Shown here: positions 21,690-32,978 of the stretch, piece by piece
Layout: each line of letters opens with the position of its first letter
Position numbering within the stretch: the first letter of the stretch is position 1
Notes under the pieces: generated by a model
The model's input: the letters and a program-made list of their open reading frames with translations, nothing else
Told to the model about the DNA's origin: nothing
The model's database searches: none
Translations under genes and position numbers: made by a program
Assembly: GCA_032718475.1 (NCBI GenBank)
Contig: JAUCBJ010007609.1
Span: 17,583 to 81,582 of the forward strand
Origin: Nemertoderma westbladi
Taxonomy: Eukaryota; Xenacoelomorpha; Nemertodermatida; Nemertodermatidae
Reading direction: 5' to 3'
DNA length: 64,000 bases

Positions 21690-22960
21690 TTAATTCAACA
21701 GTGGATACAGTCCCTATCTCATTCTGAATATTATTTCTCAAACTGGGTATCATTTCTCAAACCTTTTACTAATGATAGTCAACGGAGAATTTCAGTAGGT
21801 AAGACTGGGGTAAGAGTTGAGAAATCAGAAAGATGCAGCCAGCTCAATCTAACTCAAACTAGAGTCTGGCGCCATGGTTTGAGTTAGGTTGACTTCCAAC
21901 TGTGCCATACTCAGCATTACTCTTCCTGTACGGGATGGATAATTACTCCTGTTGAGTGAGGCACCACATGGGGAAGGGGCCTCTGTCTGTTGCTTGGGCT
22001 CTTGAGTTAATGGGTTGAATTACATAAGCTGGGCAGGCCGGCTTGCGTGTGTCTCATAAAAGACATGTCAATCACGCAGTTCCTTTGTGGGCTTTACTAA
22101 ATGTATGTTGTTAACTAAACCACACTGGCTCGGTCTGTTTGTAGAGATAGTTTTAATTCTGGGAATATTGTTGTCGGAAATTGGTGCTCTGTTGTCTGTC
22201 TGTTTGATGTCAATTGGTCCCTTACAAGACATATCAGTTTAAACATCTAATGGTTAATTAAGAATTATTAGTGCATATGGGACCTCGCAACACCCCCCTC
22301 CCATAAATATGGCCCTGTCTATAATTACAGAGGTTTCCTCTGGCCCCTTTGCCCGGTATAGACACACCCGGATGTATTGCGAATAATTGTGTTGACGATG
22401 TAATAGAGAATTAAACATTGGTAAAACATTAAAGTTAAACATTAGAAACATTAGCGAAATATACGCGACATTAAAATAAATTTATAAAATTGGTTGGTTA
22501 TATTATATGGTTATATTTTAATGTAAAATAACGTTAATATGTTATGAGTCATACATACTTAATAAATGTAATAAAAATTAATAAATCTTCAGTTTAATAA
22601 TTTTTTAGCATATAATTTTTTTATTCTGAAATTTAAAAATAAATTGAGTCACTGAGTCTGCAACTTAATTCTCACTGTCTACTGGAGTTAATTACACACA
22701 AACAAATCAAGTTTAGGGAATGTTATAACAGCAGGAGACCATCAAACCCGTAGGCAGAGTATAACAGAAGCAAGTGGGCCATTAAACACAGACAGCTTGT
22801 TGTATGAATGCTACACAGTGCACAGTGGGTGGTTACGCGAGTTTGAGTTGGGTTTGAGTAAACCAGACAGGTTTGAGTTAGTAAGAGTGAGGTAAGAGAA
22901 AAGGTACCCAGTTTGAGAAACAGTATCTAGAATGAGATAGGGACTGTATTTGGGGGAAGG
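21690..22960. repeat. Inverted repeat pair about 1.2 kb apart
   Basis: The stretch at 21703-21755 (ACAGTCCCTATCTCATTCTG, TCTCAAACTGGGTA) recurs inverted at 22905-22953 (TACCCAGTTTGAGAAAC, GAATGAGATAGGGACTGT). Shared AACTCAAAC motifs lie inside both ends. It may mark the termini of a non-autonomous DNA element; no transposase and no target duplication are seen. Confidence 0.5.
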
Positions 22961-24896
22961 GGGGAAGTTACAGTGTGCATTCGGGGGAAGTTTGGTGAAC
23001 TGCATTTATGCAGTGAATCCAAACTTCCCCCTTTGATATATCATATACTTAAGACATGCTAGGGTGACGGGGAAATATTTGTTACTGTCACACTTTGCTT
23101 CCATTTATCCTATCCTTTACTAGAACGCCATCAAGATGGCTTTAAACGAACCTGTCTTACACAGACTCCAAGAAACAGATGGGATTGGAAGATGCAAACC
23201 AAGAATGACTTGCATCAACCAAAAAACTGCCTCCCATCTAATGTAATACACATTCGCCTAGGCAAACAAATCATAATCACAATTACTACGATGATGTGTG
23301 AAATGGTATCCATATCCGCAACCTGAGAAACGGCCCAAAAGAGCAGTTTATTCTGCGGAGGGGTCTTTTCTGTATTAGATAAATAAAATAAAGAACACTA
23401 TAATTACAGTATTTATACCTGATACATTCTCAGTTAGCCTAATAAAAACATCGGAGCAACCAATATAATGTACATGTACAAGCATCCTATGAAAGTTTGT
23501 GAAATGTTCCCTTAAGTCTACCCAACAGCCGTTGGTACCCGGCTGGCAGCCACCCTGGTTCAGTTTTATGGTTTTGTTAGTTTAATCGACAGCTGTTGTA
23601 AACGTCCCAGATATACAAAACCTACTAAGCCTTTGCATTACAATTGAGCTTAGCCTAAGTTGATGACAGTATTATAACGATGACAATTAGGCCCTATAGA
23701 TACATACGATATATAAATGATGTACTGCTTGACATTACACTAACTGGCTGAATAGAGATAGAACTATAATAATACGTTTGGCATTCTGTCAGATTTCAGT
23801 AGTAAGTAACCTCATAATAATTGCTAAATATCAATCACCTGAAAAACATTTCAAGCAAGGGAGTTGTGGGTATTTAATTTCGCGTTCAATAATGTTGAAA
23901 ATATGCAAATATTTCGAATATCGCACTTGGAATCGTTCCCAACTTTTTTATTCAACAACTAGACAACAATTGATAAATACTTGCGTTTACAATTTTACAA
24001 TGCATGCAAGTGGTTTCAAGCCATTTGGTGAACATACATAGTGAGTGATATAGTGACATATATAGTGATATAGGTAAATATATCCATCGTGTTTTTGCCG
24101 GCCTCAGCTTTAGACAAAAACTACCCAGTCTAAAGACAGGTTCGTTATTATTACCCCAGTCAGATAAGAGATAATAAATCAGTAAAAACTAAACTAAACT
24201 GTCTTTCATGCAAACAAATTTCTAACTAAAGATGGGTGAATGACCATGACCATGGAAATAATTTTAAATATAATTGTATATCAACTATTTGGGGAGGCTT
24301 CCAAGTTAAACCCGAAAACAATTATTTTGTTACATATATAGTAAATAACGTTGTATGTTCTTCTTCCTCTCATAATAAAATATAAATGAAATATCTCAGA
24401 ACGCTATGCCCTGTAACATTTCACAACCAAAATATTTAAGTGTGAAAAGTGTAGGCCTACCACACACCGCCCAAACAACCGCAAACGCATAGCCAACAAA
24501 TTTAACAAAAGGTTACATACATGTTGGGTTCATGACGAGATGAGTGAAAATTTATCGCGTAATATAAAGTAAAAAATTAAGAGACGGGCTGGCTCTCCTC
24601 CACTTTCTTACCCAATGGATATGTTGTTGTAATAATCTAATATTGGGGCGGCTTTCTCTCGGTTGGATAAATATTTCTCCATTTGACGCAACACCGCCGC
24701 GGCCGCTATGAGGGAGGTGAATACCGCGGCCGCTCCTAAAGCCGCAGGCCATCGCTAACTATATAGGTTAACTTGGGATTCCTAACTGCTTGAATACCGA
24801 TAGAACAATACTGTAATTAACAATATAATTAATATACGAAACTCCAATTGACAATAAGTAGACCTAGTGAAATTGTGAAGTAAAAGTAAAAGTGTA
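22961..24896. other. Intergenic sequence with a dispersed repeat
   Basis: No gene supported. 23865-24005 (GGGTATTTAATTTCGCGTTC through CAACAACTAGACAAC) recurs in diverged form at 25353-25490. The ORFs at 23778 and 24552 have no recognisable domain. Confidence 0.45.
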
Positions 24897-25339
24897 CAGT
24901 GCCGGATTAAGCCTCTCGTGGCCCTAAGGCACATTTTAGTAATCTCCAAAAATGGCCCGAAAATAACCTTTCAAAAGAAAACGCTGCTAAAAACTGTGAA
25001 AATGTTGCGAAGGAAAAATAGAGAAAAATAAATAATAAGTACTTTAATAATAAGTACTTTGCAAAAATAGTTTTCATCAAGAATTTTCACATTACTAAAC
25101 GGCATATTATGCCTATAAAATTTTGAATTTTGCACTTTCTATCACAAATTTAGTGATAGAAAGTAGGTGAAAGATGCACTTACTTGCTCTGTTTTTTACA
25201 AAATTTAGTGAGAAAAAATGTGGAATTTTCAGATAAAAATATTTTTTTCGCAGGAATGACACGCTGAGAAAAAATGGCCCGAATTTTCGGCTGGCCCTAA
25301 GGCACGTGCCTTATATGCCTTAAGGTTAATCCGGCACTG
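24897..25339. mobile_element. hAT-type MITE with perfect 8-bp target duplication
   Basis: The ends are CAGTGCCGGATTAA and its exact reverse complement TTAATCCGGCACTG. The flanks AAAGTGTA at 24889-24896 and 25340-25347 are identical 8-bp target duplications. Terminal CAGTG and 8-bp duplications are hallmarks of hAT transposons. At 443 bp it has no transposase and needs one supplied elsewhere. Inside, TGGCCC and CCTAAGGCAC motifs recur near both ends, as subterminal repeats do. Confidence 0.92.
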
Positions 25340-25347
25340 AAAGTGTA

Positions 25348-26515
25348 GTTTGGGTATTTAATTTCGCGTTCCATAATGTTGATTATTTGCGAATATTTCG
25401 AATCGAATCGTTCCAAACTTTATTATTCAACAACTACAGTAGATACTAATTGATAAATAGTCGCATTTACAATCTTTGCCTACCTGCATGAGTTTTTGAG
25501 ATATTGGATGGTTACGCATACTGTACATACATAACCGCATTGTGTTTTTGAATGGCTCAACTCTTGACAATGTCATGGCGACTACCTCATATACGCCAGT
25601 ACGCAAATACGGCAGTATGGAGGAAACCGTTTAGAAAGTTTCAATATAAAAAAACGCCGATAGGGACGAACCTCAATTACGTTGAATTACGATGAAATAC
25701 GTTCTTGGTCCCCGGGTCAGACCAGTCAGTCGTTATGCTGGGCCCTTCTGTTCTCTTTTAAATAAGAGAATTGACACTGGCTATCTAATTAATTACCTTA
25801 CTATGAAATGTGTATGAAATGCGCTCTGTATATGCCAACCCAACCCAAAGTCCACCCCTATTGGCCCACCCACAAGCAGCAAAATCGCCCAAATAATCCA
25901 CCTGGATTGGCCCACTAAAAGTCAGAAAGTCGCCCAAATACAGAAATGTCCACCCTGTATGCCCATCCAAAGTTGTAACATATGAATACGGAATAACGTG
26001 AATACTGAAATAGAAACTGAGAACTGATCTGTCGATATATCATACGCTCCAGGCAGCCAGGACGGTAGGTGCCGGGATCCGAGGCTGGACAGGTTTATCC
26101 GATGATATGAGTAATCTGGTCGTTCAGTCATTAGATAGTTCAGTAGTTAATCGTAAAATCTCCATAAATATCAGATCATTCACCAGCACTAACTCTGACT
26201 ATGATTAAGACAATCTCTGTACCGCTGTACCGGTAACAGTATGCGGTATGTTCCACAGTTACTGATTCCAAGCCTGTACGGTACCAGCTGTCTACTATCT
26301 CTTTTTTTGGGGTTACATTTTTGAGGCCTCAGAAACCAGCTAGTCCCAACCGCTGGGAGTACGCAAGAGACAAGAACTACCCAGTTTAAAGACAGGTTTG
26401 TTATAATTTGATAATTATAATAATAATACAATAATACATTTTATTACAATAATCGTTTTACATAATATGTTTGTTAGAGGATAAAACGTAACGTTATGTC
26501 GCCACTTAATTATAG
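25348..26515. other. Intergenic sequence
   Basis: Apart from the diverged repeat at 25353-25490 (see 22961-24896), no gene or element is recognised. Short ORFs on the minus strand at 25785-26431 show no domain. Confidence 0.45.
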
Positions 26516-29290
26516 AACTGTGGGGCGAGCCACGCAGTCAGAGCGAGCCTTCTTAGCGCACAATTAGGAGCCTGCTCGACAGCGGGATACTTACTGTAAT
26601 AATCTCAGGTCATATAACACTGACGTACTGACTGACTCACTCACTGATAATAATCCAGGTTCAGGCACTTCCTGCCTGGCGTTTCTTATGAAATTTTGCA
26701 AGAACATTGCTTTGGTGGTTCATAATCGCGTTACAAAATTTCAGATCGATTCTATGTCTGGTATTCGAAATATTTCGTTTTTTGGAAATTATTTTGTCGC
26801 GAAAATATATGTATTATATACATTCATATACATTCATTGACAGTTGTGGAAATGGAATAAATAGAAAATAGAGAGTTGGCTTAAGGAGTATTTATTGGGC
26901 GGGCCTGACCTATTAGAATACATCGAAGGCAGCCCTATTAATTAATTAATTAACTAGAAAAGCCAGCAAGCTGGCTATAAGAAGACCGTCCATAGACAAA
27001 CGTAGTGTAGCTGGGTCCCTCCCCACTCATTATTTAGGAGCCCGCTTGACAGCGGGATACTTACTGTAAGAATCTTCAGGATACATTACATTGACTGACA
27101 TACTGACTGACTGATAATTATCTAGGTTAAGGCACTTCCTGCCTGGCGATTTTGATGAAATTTTGCAAGTACATTGCTTTTGAGGTTCATAATCGCGTTA
27201 CAAAATTTCAGATCGATTCTATGTGTGGTATTCGATATATTTAGTTTTTTGACATTGTTTTGTCGCGAAATTAAAAGCAATGGTAAAATAACAGCTGGTG
27301 TTCATGATGAAATATGGCTTAATATGTTATACACAGTCATAGAAAAACGTGTTGGTTGCCAAGTTTTACTAGTAGGCTATAAGGAAAGGCAATGTTTACT
27401 CACACATAAGCTGTTGGTTTCTAATGTATTACCCCATAAGCTGATTGCTCTCCCAGTGCTTCCTAAGGGTATATCTACAATAAGGTTACTCACTCTGCTA
27501 TGTTAGGGGGTGGATCAGGAGAATGAATTTTAGTTACACAAAGCAGTGTGTTGTGTCCTATTGCAGTCGATACTCACTGTGGATTGCAAAATGATTTATA
27601 GTTGACCTACACTATAATACAGTAGTTGCATGTATTTAAGGAGCCCGCTCTGGCCTACTGCCTAACTTAGCAGTAATACCTATATTACATATACACATAT
27701 TAAAAATATTCTTATTTTTTTTATTACATACGATTTTTTAGCTGAAACGATTTTTTAGCTGAAGCATTAATAGTGTAAATTAATTTAATTATATTTTAAT
27801 ACCATTACTACATTGGCATACTGTAAGATAAGTTTTAATATTTCTTACAAATAGTGGTGCGAGCATAAATCAAATCACGCAAATTTAAAAGAACCGGGTG
27901 TGTTGTCATAGCAAAGTTTCAGTTTTTATTATGTGGGACGAGCCACAAAGTACTGCTGAGAAAGACTGAAAGGTTCAAAGACTGTATGTCAACAATGTTA
28001 TTATTATTATAGTCTGCGCCACAAACAGAATATGCCAAATAATTAAATTAGCAATATAAATTTCAGAAAAATAGCTATCGGACTTGGCTGAAGAAATCGA
28101 ATTATAATCCACTTAGTTTGTTATATTGATGATATTATTACTCTCTGGGAATATGTTGGAATGGGAGATTGTAAATTATTATTGAACAGTAAATATTACA
28201 TATCCCATAAAAGTCGTCATAATTAATTGTGTAGAAACAATTGTTCACCTTCTCGTTTAGATTAATTAGTAAATAAATAAATTAGTTTAGATATTTTCTG
28301 TTAGCGAATTTATTTCGAATAATAAAAAAGTGTGTAGGCCGATTGTATGGTTGTTTAATTTGCGTTATTATTTTTCGCCGCGACCTAGACTTCTATTAAT
28401 TGTTAAATCTAATGGTTTTCAAAAAAAAAGGTAACCGTACCTGTACTGGTAAATCTAACTTGTTATTTATCTGGTTGTGAATCATGGGCATTTTCTTATA
28501 AATATTCGGTTGTTAGTGGCAGCAAAGTTTCATTTTTTATTATGTGGGGCAAGCCACAAAGTCAGCTATGTATCATCACACCATTTAGACAATTGTTTAG
28601 TTTAGTATTGGCTAGGATTCTTCCCCCCGGGCTCCTTCCAGCCAGCTTGCTGGCTCTCTAGTATTATTAACCTATAAAAAATTTGAAGGACCCTGTGCTT
28701 ATAATTCAATCAGCTGGCCTACCACCTAACACAGCAGTGAGAAACCTTATAGATATTCCCATAGGATTCACTGGGAAGAGATATTCAGCTGACGGCGACG
28801 GGGTATTACATTATAAACAGTTGATGTTTGATTACTGTCTGTGATAATGTGAGTGAGTAAACACAACCTTACTAAAATTTGGCAAGTAAAATACTTCTCT
28901 GTAGTTTGGGCGTATCCGCACCAGCTGGTGTTTCTATCATGTATTATATACATACAGAAGGAAACTAAATTTATTATTTTGCTCTATTCGTTGTTATTTA
29001 TCTGGTTCTGCACCATGGCCTTTTTTTTTATAAATATTCGGTAATCGTATATCTTGTAAACGTGCTTGATAATGAAATTATTTGCTTCATATGATATTTT
29101 TGTTAGTTGTAGCAAAGTTTTATTTTTTATTATGTGGGACGATCCACAAAGTCAGCTAGCCTCACCTCACGCCTTGCAGTTTAGACAATTTTAGTTTACT
29201 TACTGCTGACTGACATAGTTCTTTGTAATATTCTTGGCTAGGATTCTTCCCCCGGGTTCCTTCCAGCCAGCTTGCTGGCTTTCTAGTTAT
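26516..29290. mobile_element. Cluster of Helitron-like non-autonomous fragments
   Basis: Three places show the arrangement of a Helitron 3' end, a GC-rich hairpin AGCCAGCTTGCTGGCT a few bases before CTAG and then T: plus-strand CTAG at 28658-28661 and 29283-29286, and minus-strand CTAG at 26954-26957. Related blocks recur: GTGGGGCGAGCCAC-like at 26521, 27950, 28546 and 29139; AGCCYGCTYGACAGCGGGAT at about 26569 and 27042; and a 150-bp block (GGCACTTCCTGCCTGGCG) at 26650-26800 and 27128-27265. No Rep/helicase gene is present. 5' ends are not resolved. Confidence 0.6.
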
Positions 29291-29312
29291 AATTAGTAAA
29301 TAGGGCAAAATT

Positions 29313-29322
29313 GTATGTCCGT

Positions 29323-29363
<41 letters not shown>

Positions 29364-29399
29364 CGCCTTTCTGTCTGTCCGTCTGTCTGTCCGTCTGTA
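29313..29399. repeat. (GTCT)n microsatellite
   Basis: Tandem tetranucleotide GTCT with GTCC variants, directly downstream of the last Helitron-like end. Confidence 0.9.
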
Positions 29400-30096
29400 A
29401 TGAAAAATTAATTTCAAATTCATTCAATTCAATTCTTAAATAACTTTTTAAGATTTTAACCATTTTCAACCAAATTTTGGAACCTAATTTAAATCTAAAT
29501 CGGAATTTCCCTAAATTGGAACTTCCCTACACTAATCCACTGTATAATTGAAATCTATGTAATTAATCTGATATTTTCATTTAATTTTCTCACGTTCAAA
29601 TTTTGTATAAAAATTGAGTTTTATTTTGGTGTCGAATATTTGGCGATGTTTAATTCCTGTGAGGCTTTTATCGAGATTGTTCCATAGACGAGTTTTAATT
29701 ATTAATAGACTACGGTACCCAGCATTGTTGTTTGTTTTAGTGATTTTTATTTTGTTAGTTCTTGGGTTGAGATGTGTTCTATTATTTGAAATAAAGGTAA
29801 ACTTAGATTTTTAAAATGTGTGTCAAAAAGGTGATTATAAAATAGTAGTATAGTATGGGCATACTAGAGAAAAAGTTCCAATATTTTCTAAAGTTACGGG
29901 CAAATACCTCTCGAACTTTTGACTCCAGATCAAATCGAACTTGTTTCGAACTTGCTCAAGTTCGCGTGCTACGCGACGCCCCACGAACGATAAGCTCAAG
30001 ATAAATATATTTATCCATGATCTATTAGATAATAAATTATAATCATTCTTGCATATATCAATATTTTAGTTTCAACATTTTGTTTCATTTGAATAT
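29400..30096. other. Sequence downstream of the 30097-30771 gene
   Basis: AT-rich with no repeat recognised. The only ORF (29614-29814) is hydrophobic and unsupported. Confidence 0.45.
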
Positions 30097-30771
30097 TTAT
30101 TGTCTCTGATAAAGCCCTCCACCTAAAACAACGGCAGCAATAAGGGCCACAACCAAATCCCAGGTTGATTGGACATTGTTGGATCCGTCCGCCAATGAGG
30201 TTTCGATGTTATCCGCTGTGGTTGGGGTTTGGTTGTCGGTGACCCTTTCTTTCCAAACGATTGCGGGACACTGATCTTCGCCGCTGCAACATATCACTTG
30301 GCATGATTCATATGTTACTGCGACATCATTCTGCAGCCAGTTCACAATATTTAACAATCTCACATAAATATCATCCCTCTCACCATGATCACGAAGGACA
30401 ACCTGCATGTAGTAAATACAACCATCCTCGACCAGTTGAACACAATTGTGGTTTTTGCATTCATGACTATGAAACTCAATGGTGCCTTCTTCCTGGCCAA
30501 AGCCATCAACATAACCAGAAGCAATGTATGCTACCACACCGCAAGCCAAACAACCGCCGTTCACAGTGGTTGTTTCGTTTTGAAACTGGGGGTTACTTTT
30601 TATAAACCTCGCTATCTTATCTTGATACGCCTTTTTTATGCCGTCACTTTCAGAGGAAATTTTCCATGTCACTCCAACAGGACATGTAAAGTTGGAAGCA
30701 GCCATTGTTGTGTGTAAAGCAAATAATAGCGTGGAGATAACTTGCATGACGTTATAAATTGATACTGACAC
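30097..30771 (-). CDS. Predicted secreted or membrane-anchored Cys-rich protein, unknown family
   Basis: A single uninterrupted 224-codon ORF, the only long non-transposon ORF in the window. Residues 1-24 look like a signal peptide (VMQVISTLLFALHTTMAA). The body has ten cysteines (FTCP, CLAC, HECKNHNC, DGC, ESCQVICC, DQC) and N-glycosylation sites NFT and NET. The last 21 residues form a hydrophobic helix (LVVALIAAVVLGGG) ending YQRQ, which fits a short-tailed membrane protein or a GPI signal. The start is the first ATG. A TATA-like TATATA on the minus strand lies about 80 bases upstream, and AATAAA overlaps the stop codon. It has no introns, so it could be a retrogene or an orphan gene. I do not recognise the family. 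Confidence 0.7.
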   Translation of the reverse strand: MSVSIYNVMQVISTLLFALHTTMAASNFTCPVGVTWKISSESDGIKKAYQDKIARFIKSNPQFQNETTTVNGGCLACGVVAYIASGYVDGFGQEEGTIEFHSHECKNHNCVQLVEDGCIYYMQVVLRDHGERDDIYVRLLNIVNWLQNDVAVTYESCQVICCSGEDQCPAIVWKERVTDNQTPTTADNIETSLADGSNNVQSTWDLVVALIAAVVLGGGLYQRQ

Positions 30772-32185
30772 CGTTTGTAAACTGTAGAATATTAAATAGA
30801 GTTATTAAAAGTCTGTTAATATTTAATAAGATAATCAATTATTGATTGTATATAAAAAATCCGCTTTTTTCACTTAAGTTATAATTACCAGTCAACTGGT
30901 ATGGTACAGCTATAAAGCAATATACTTAATTTGGTGTGCTCTACAAGTTCTACCGTTTGAATTTTAAATCAATAAATATATATACAAGAATATAAATGTC
31001 CAATATTATTATATATAACAATATTATTATTATAATAATATATCATTAAAATGACTAATAAGGATATTCTCGATGATTGATGTTGAAAAATATATAATTA
31101 TTCGGATATGCGGTTGTTATTCTAAATCTAAAAACAACACAACGTGGGAGGATCCTTTGTGAGGATTCTCCCACACCGGGCGCAAAGCATACAACATTAG
31201 TATATAGTAAGTGGAGCTTACTCGGAGGGATTTACAACTTCCTAGGAATTTTATTCTCTGAAAATTGTTTATTTAATTTTCGTTATTCTAAGAATTTTAC
31301 ATAATTTTGTTTTTTACATTTCGTAGCCCGACCTTCCCAAAATTTCTCCCAATTGGTAACTTCTAGCACTAAATGGTTAAATTTGAAGTGAAGGCGACTG
31401 AAATATTCCAATGTTCTATGGGGATTTTGTACGCAATAAAATTTCCTGTGGACAGATTTGATTAATTTTAGTCACATTTAAATTTTAACCCAAAATTACC
31501 CCAATGGTGAACGAATTACCCCAATTGAGTCACGCACGGTAAAGGTTTCTTCGTTTCTTTGATTGTTAACAAAGCATTCCTATTAATAAATGTACATTTG
31601 ACCGTAAAATTTTAACGACTAGTTTGCGAGGATTATTGACAATGTTGGTACTTAGCCATTTAAATATATTTAATTTCATTTATTAACATTACTTTTATAA
31701 TAATATACATTTTGTAATCAACGAAACAAACTAGTTGTTACAAAAACTAATACATATCATCAGCCCATACAGATGTCTGATTAACTTTGACGATTTTGAA
31801 TCTTAAGTAGAATTGATCAAACATTGAATCAAATGGAATGAACCTGAGGTTATAAGAGGTTACACAATTTCCCTTCTTCCTACTAGTTTCTTTCTATAAT
31901 ATATTAATGAGGTGTTAGAATGTCTTAATGGAGATGGTTTCTATGACTTACTTTGTTTGATGTGGCTCGGATCTATTGTTATGTGAACGACATTTTACTC
32001 ATAGCAGGATCAGAGGAGGAATTGAGAAGTTAGCCAGCAGAATTATTCAAAATCTGTTGGAGTTATGACACTTCCTTACCAGTGAGTCCTTCACTAGTAG
32101 TTTTACTAGTGAGTTTCACTAGTAGCAGGTAGAACATCATCCCAATTCAATGCATGACAACATTTGATCAATTATTGCAGTTCTA
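30772..32185. other. Upstream intergenic sequence with a hairpin
   Basis: AT-rich. At 31144-31174 GTGGGAGGATCC and GGATTCTCCCAC form a 12-bp stem (one G-T pair) with a 7-base loop. An AT palindrome of ATAATATTATTATTATAATA type lies near 31010-31040. No gene is recognised. Confidence 0.5.
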
Positions 32186-32189
32186 CTAC

Positions 32190-32690
32190 TACTTGTATCG
32201 GCATGCTGCATTGCAGCTGCATTTTTAAGAATGCTGTGCCGGCTTGTCGACAAAATTGCGCCGCCACAACTCCCTATCACCCATGACATTTGCTAGATTG
32301 TCCGCATCTTCAAGGCCAGTGTCCTTTAAGATGCGTCTCAAGAAAGTCATGGGCTGTCCACCATGCTTATTCACTCCATGAGGCTGCCAAAGTACAAGAT
32401 TATGCACTGGCTGGTCCTCACGGCGAAAGCAATGTCCTGCAAAGCGGAGGCGATTTTGTTCTAGTGTCAAGCTTGGGGGAATCAATGAGACACCTCCAAT
32501 GTTATATAGTGTCTGGTTGGAGATGTGTGCATTGTACTTGACACAATGAACCCGGCGTAGCATTCTTGTGAATGTGCTATCCAGAGATTTGGTGTCCTCA
32601 GCAGTTAGAGCCCAGCATGGACTCCCATAGAGGAGTACTGGAACTACTGCTGCTGATATTATTGCAGTTATGTCAGACTTAATCACCGAA
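32190..32690 (-). pseudogene. Non-LTR retrotransposon, 5'-truncated 3' end
   Basis: The minus strand encodes AAVVPVLLYGSPCWALTAED, then TRMLRRVHCVKYNAHISNQT and GHCFRREDQPVHNLVLWQPH to FVDKPAQHS and stop. This is the region downstream of the RT fingers-palm, nearly identical to 39557-39987. After the stop come GCAGCTGCAATGCAGCATGC and an AGTAGTAGTAG tail, the 3' end of this family. It is truncated in front of the conserved AAVVPVLLYG. No catalytic domain is left. Confidence 0.9.
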
Positions 32691-32762
32691 GTGGTTGGAC
32701 AGTCCGCTGACTTTAATGACTTAAGTGGCCTTCAGTCTTCTCCTCTGATTTCCTAGCTTGCT

Positions 32763-32978
32763 GGTCACTGTTTCCGCCGAGAAACCTGTACACTAGCTTT
32801 TCTAAGGCAGACTGCTGGTGAAAATAGGTGTGGTGGACAGCCAATGACTTTCCACAAGCAGCTGCTCCAGGTCATCGGACTCAAGAACAAGGATGAACTA
32901 GGAAAGTTCATGGCTGAACGTAATATGCTGCTGCTACGCTGCTGGGTCCACCGACACTGTGTATGGCTGACCATTTGA
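32763..32978 (+). pseudogene. C-terminal remnant of a related non-LTR retrotransposon
   Basis: The frame GHCFRRETCTLAFLRQ, CGGQPMTFHKQLLQVIGLKN, ELGKFMAERNMLLLRCWVHR, HCVWLTI then TGA aligns with the C-terminus of the element at 38794-39987 (GHCFRRED, HGGQPMTFLRRILKDTGLKD) but is clearly a different subfamily. It lies tail to tail with the minus-strand copy at 32190-32690. Its final codons continue straight into the VNTR. Confidence 0.8.

Noticed and set aside
24552-24752. GC-rich ORF with GCCGCGGCCGC
   Set aside because: No domain or homologue recalled; local GC-rich palindromes explain the open frame.
27174-27506. A 110-codon ORF
   Set aside because: Begins in a Helitron-like repeat and has no domain; likely chance.
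31144-31174. Histone-type or terminator stem-loop
   Set aside because: A 12-bp stem is present but the sequence does not match the histone 3' hairpin and no gene ends here.
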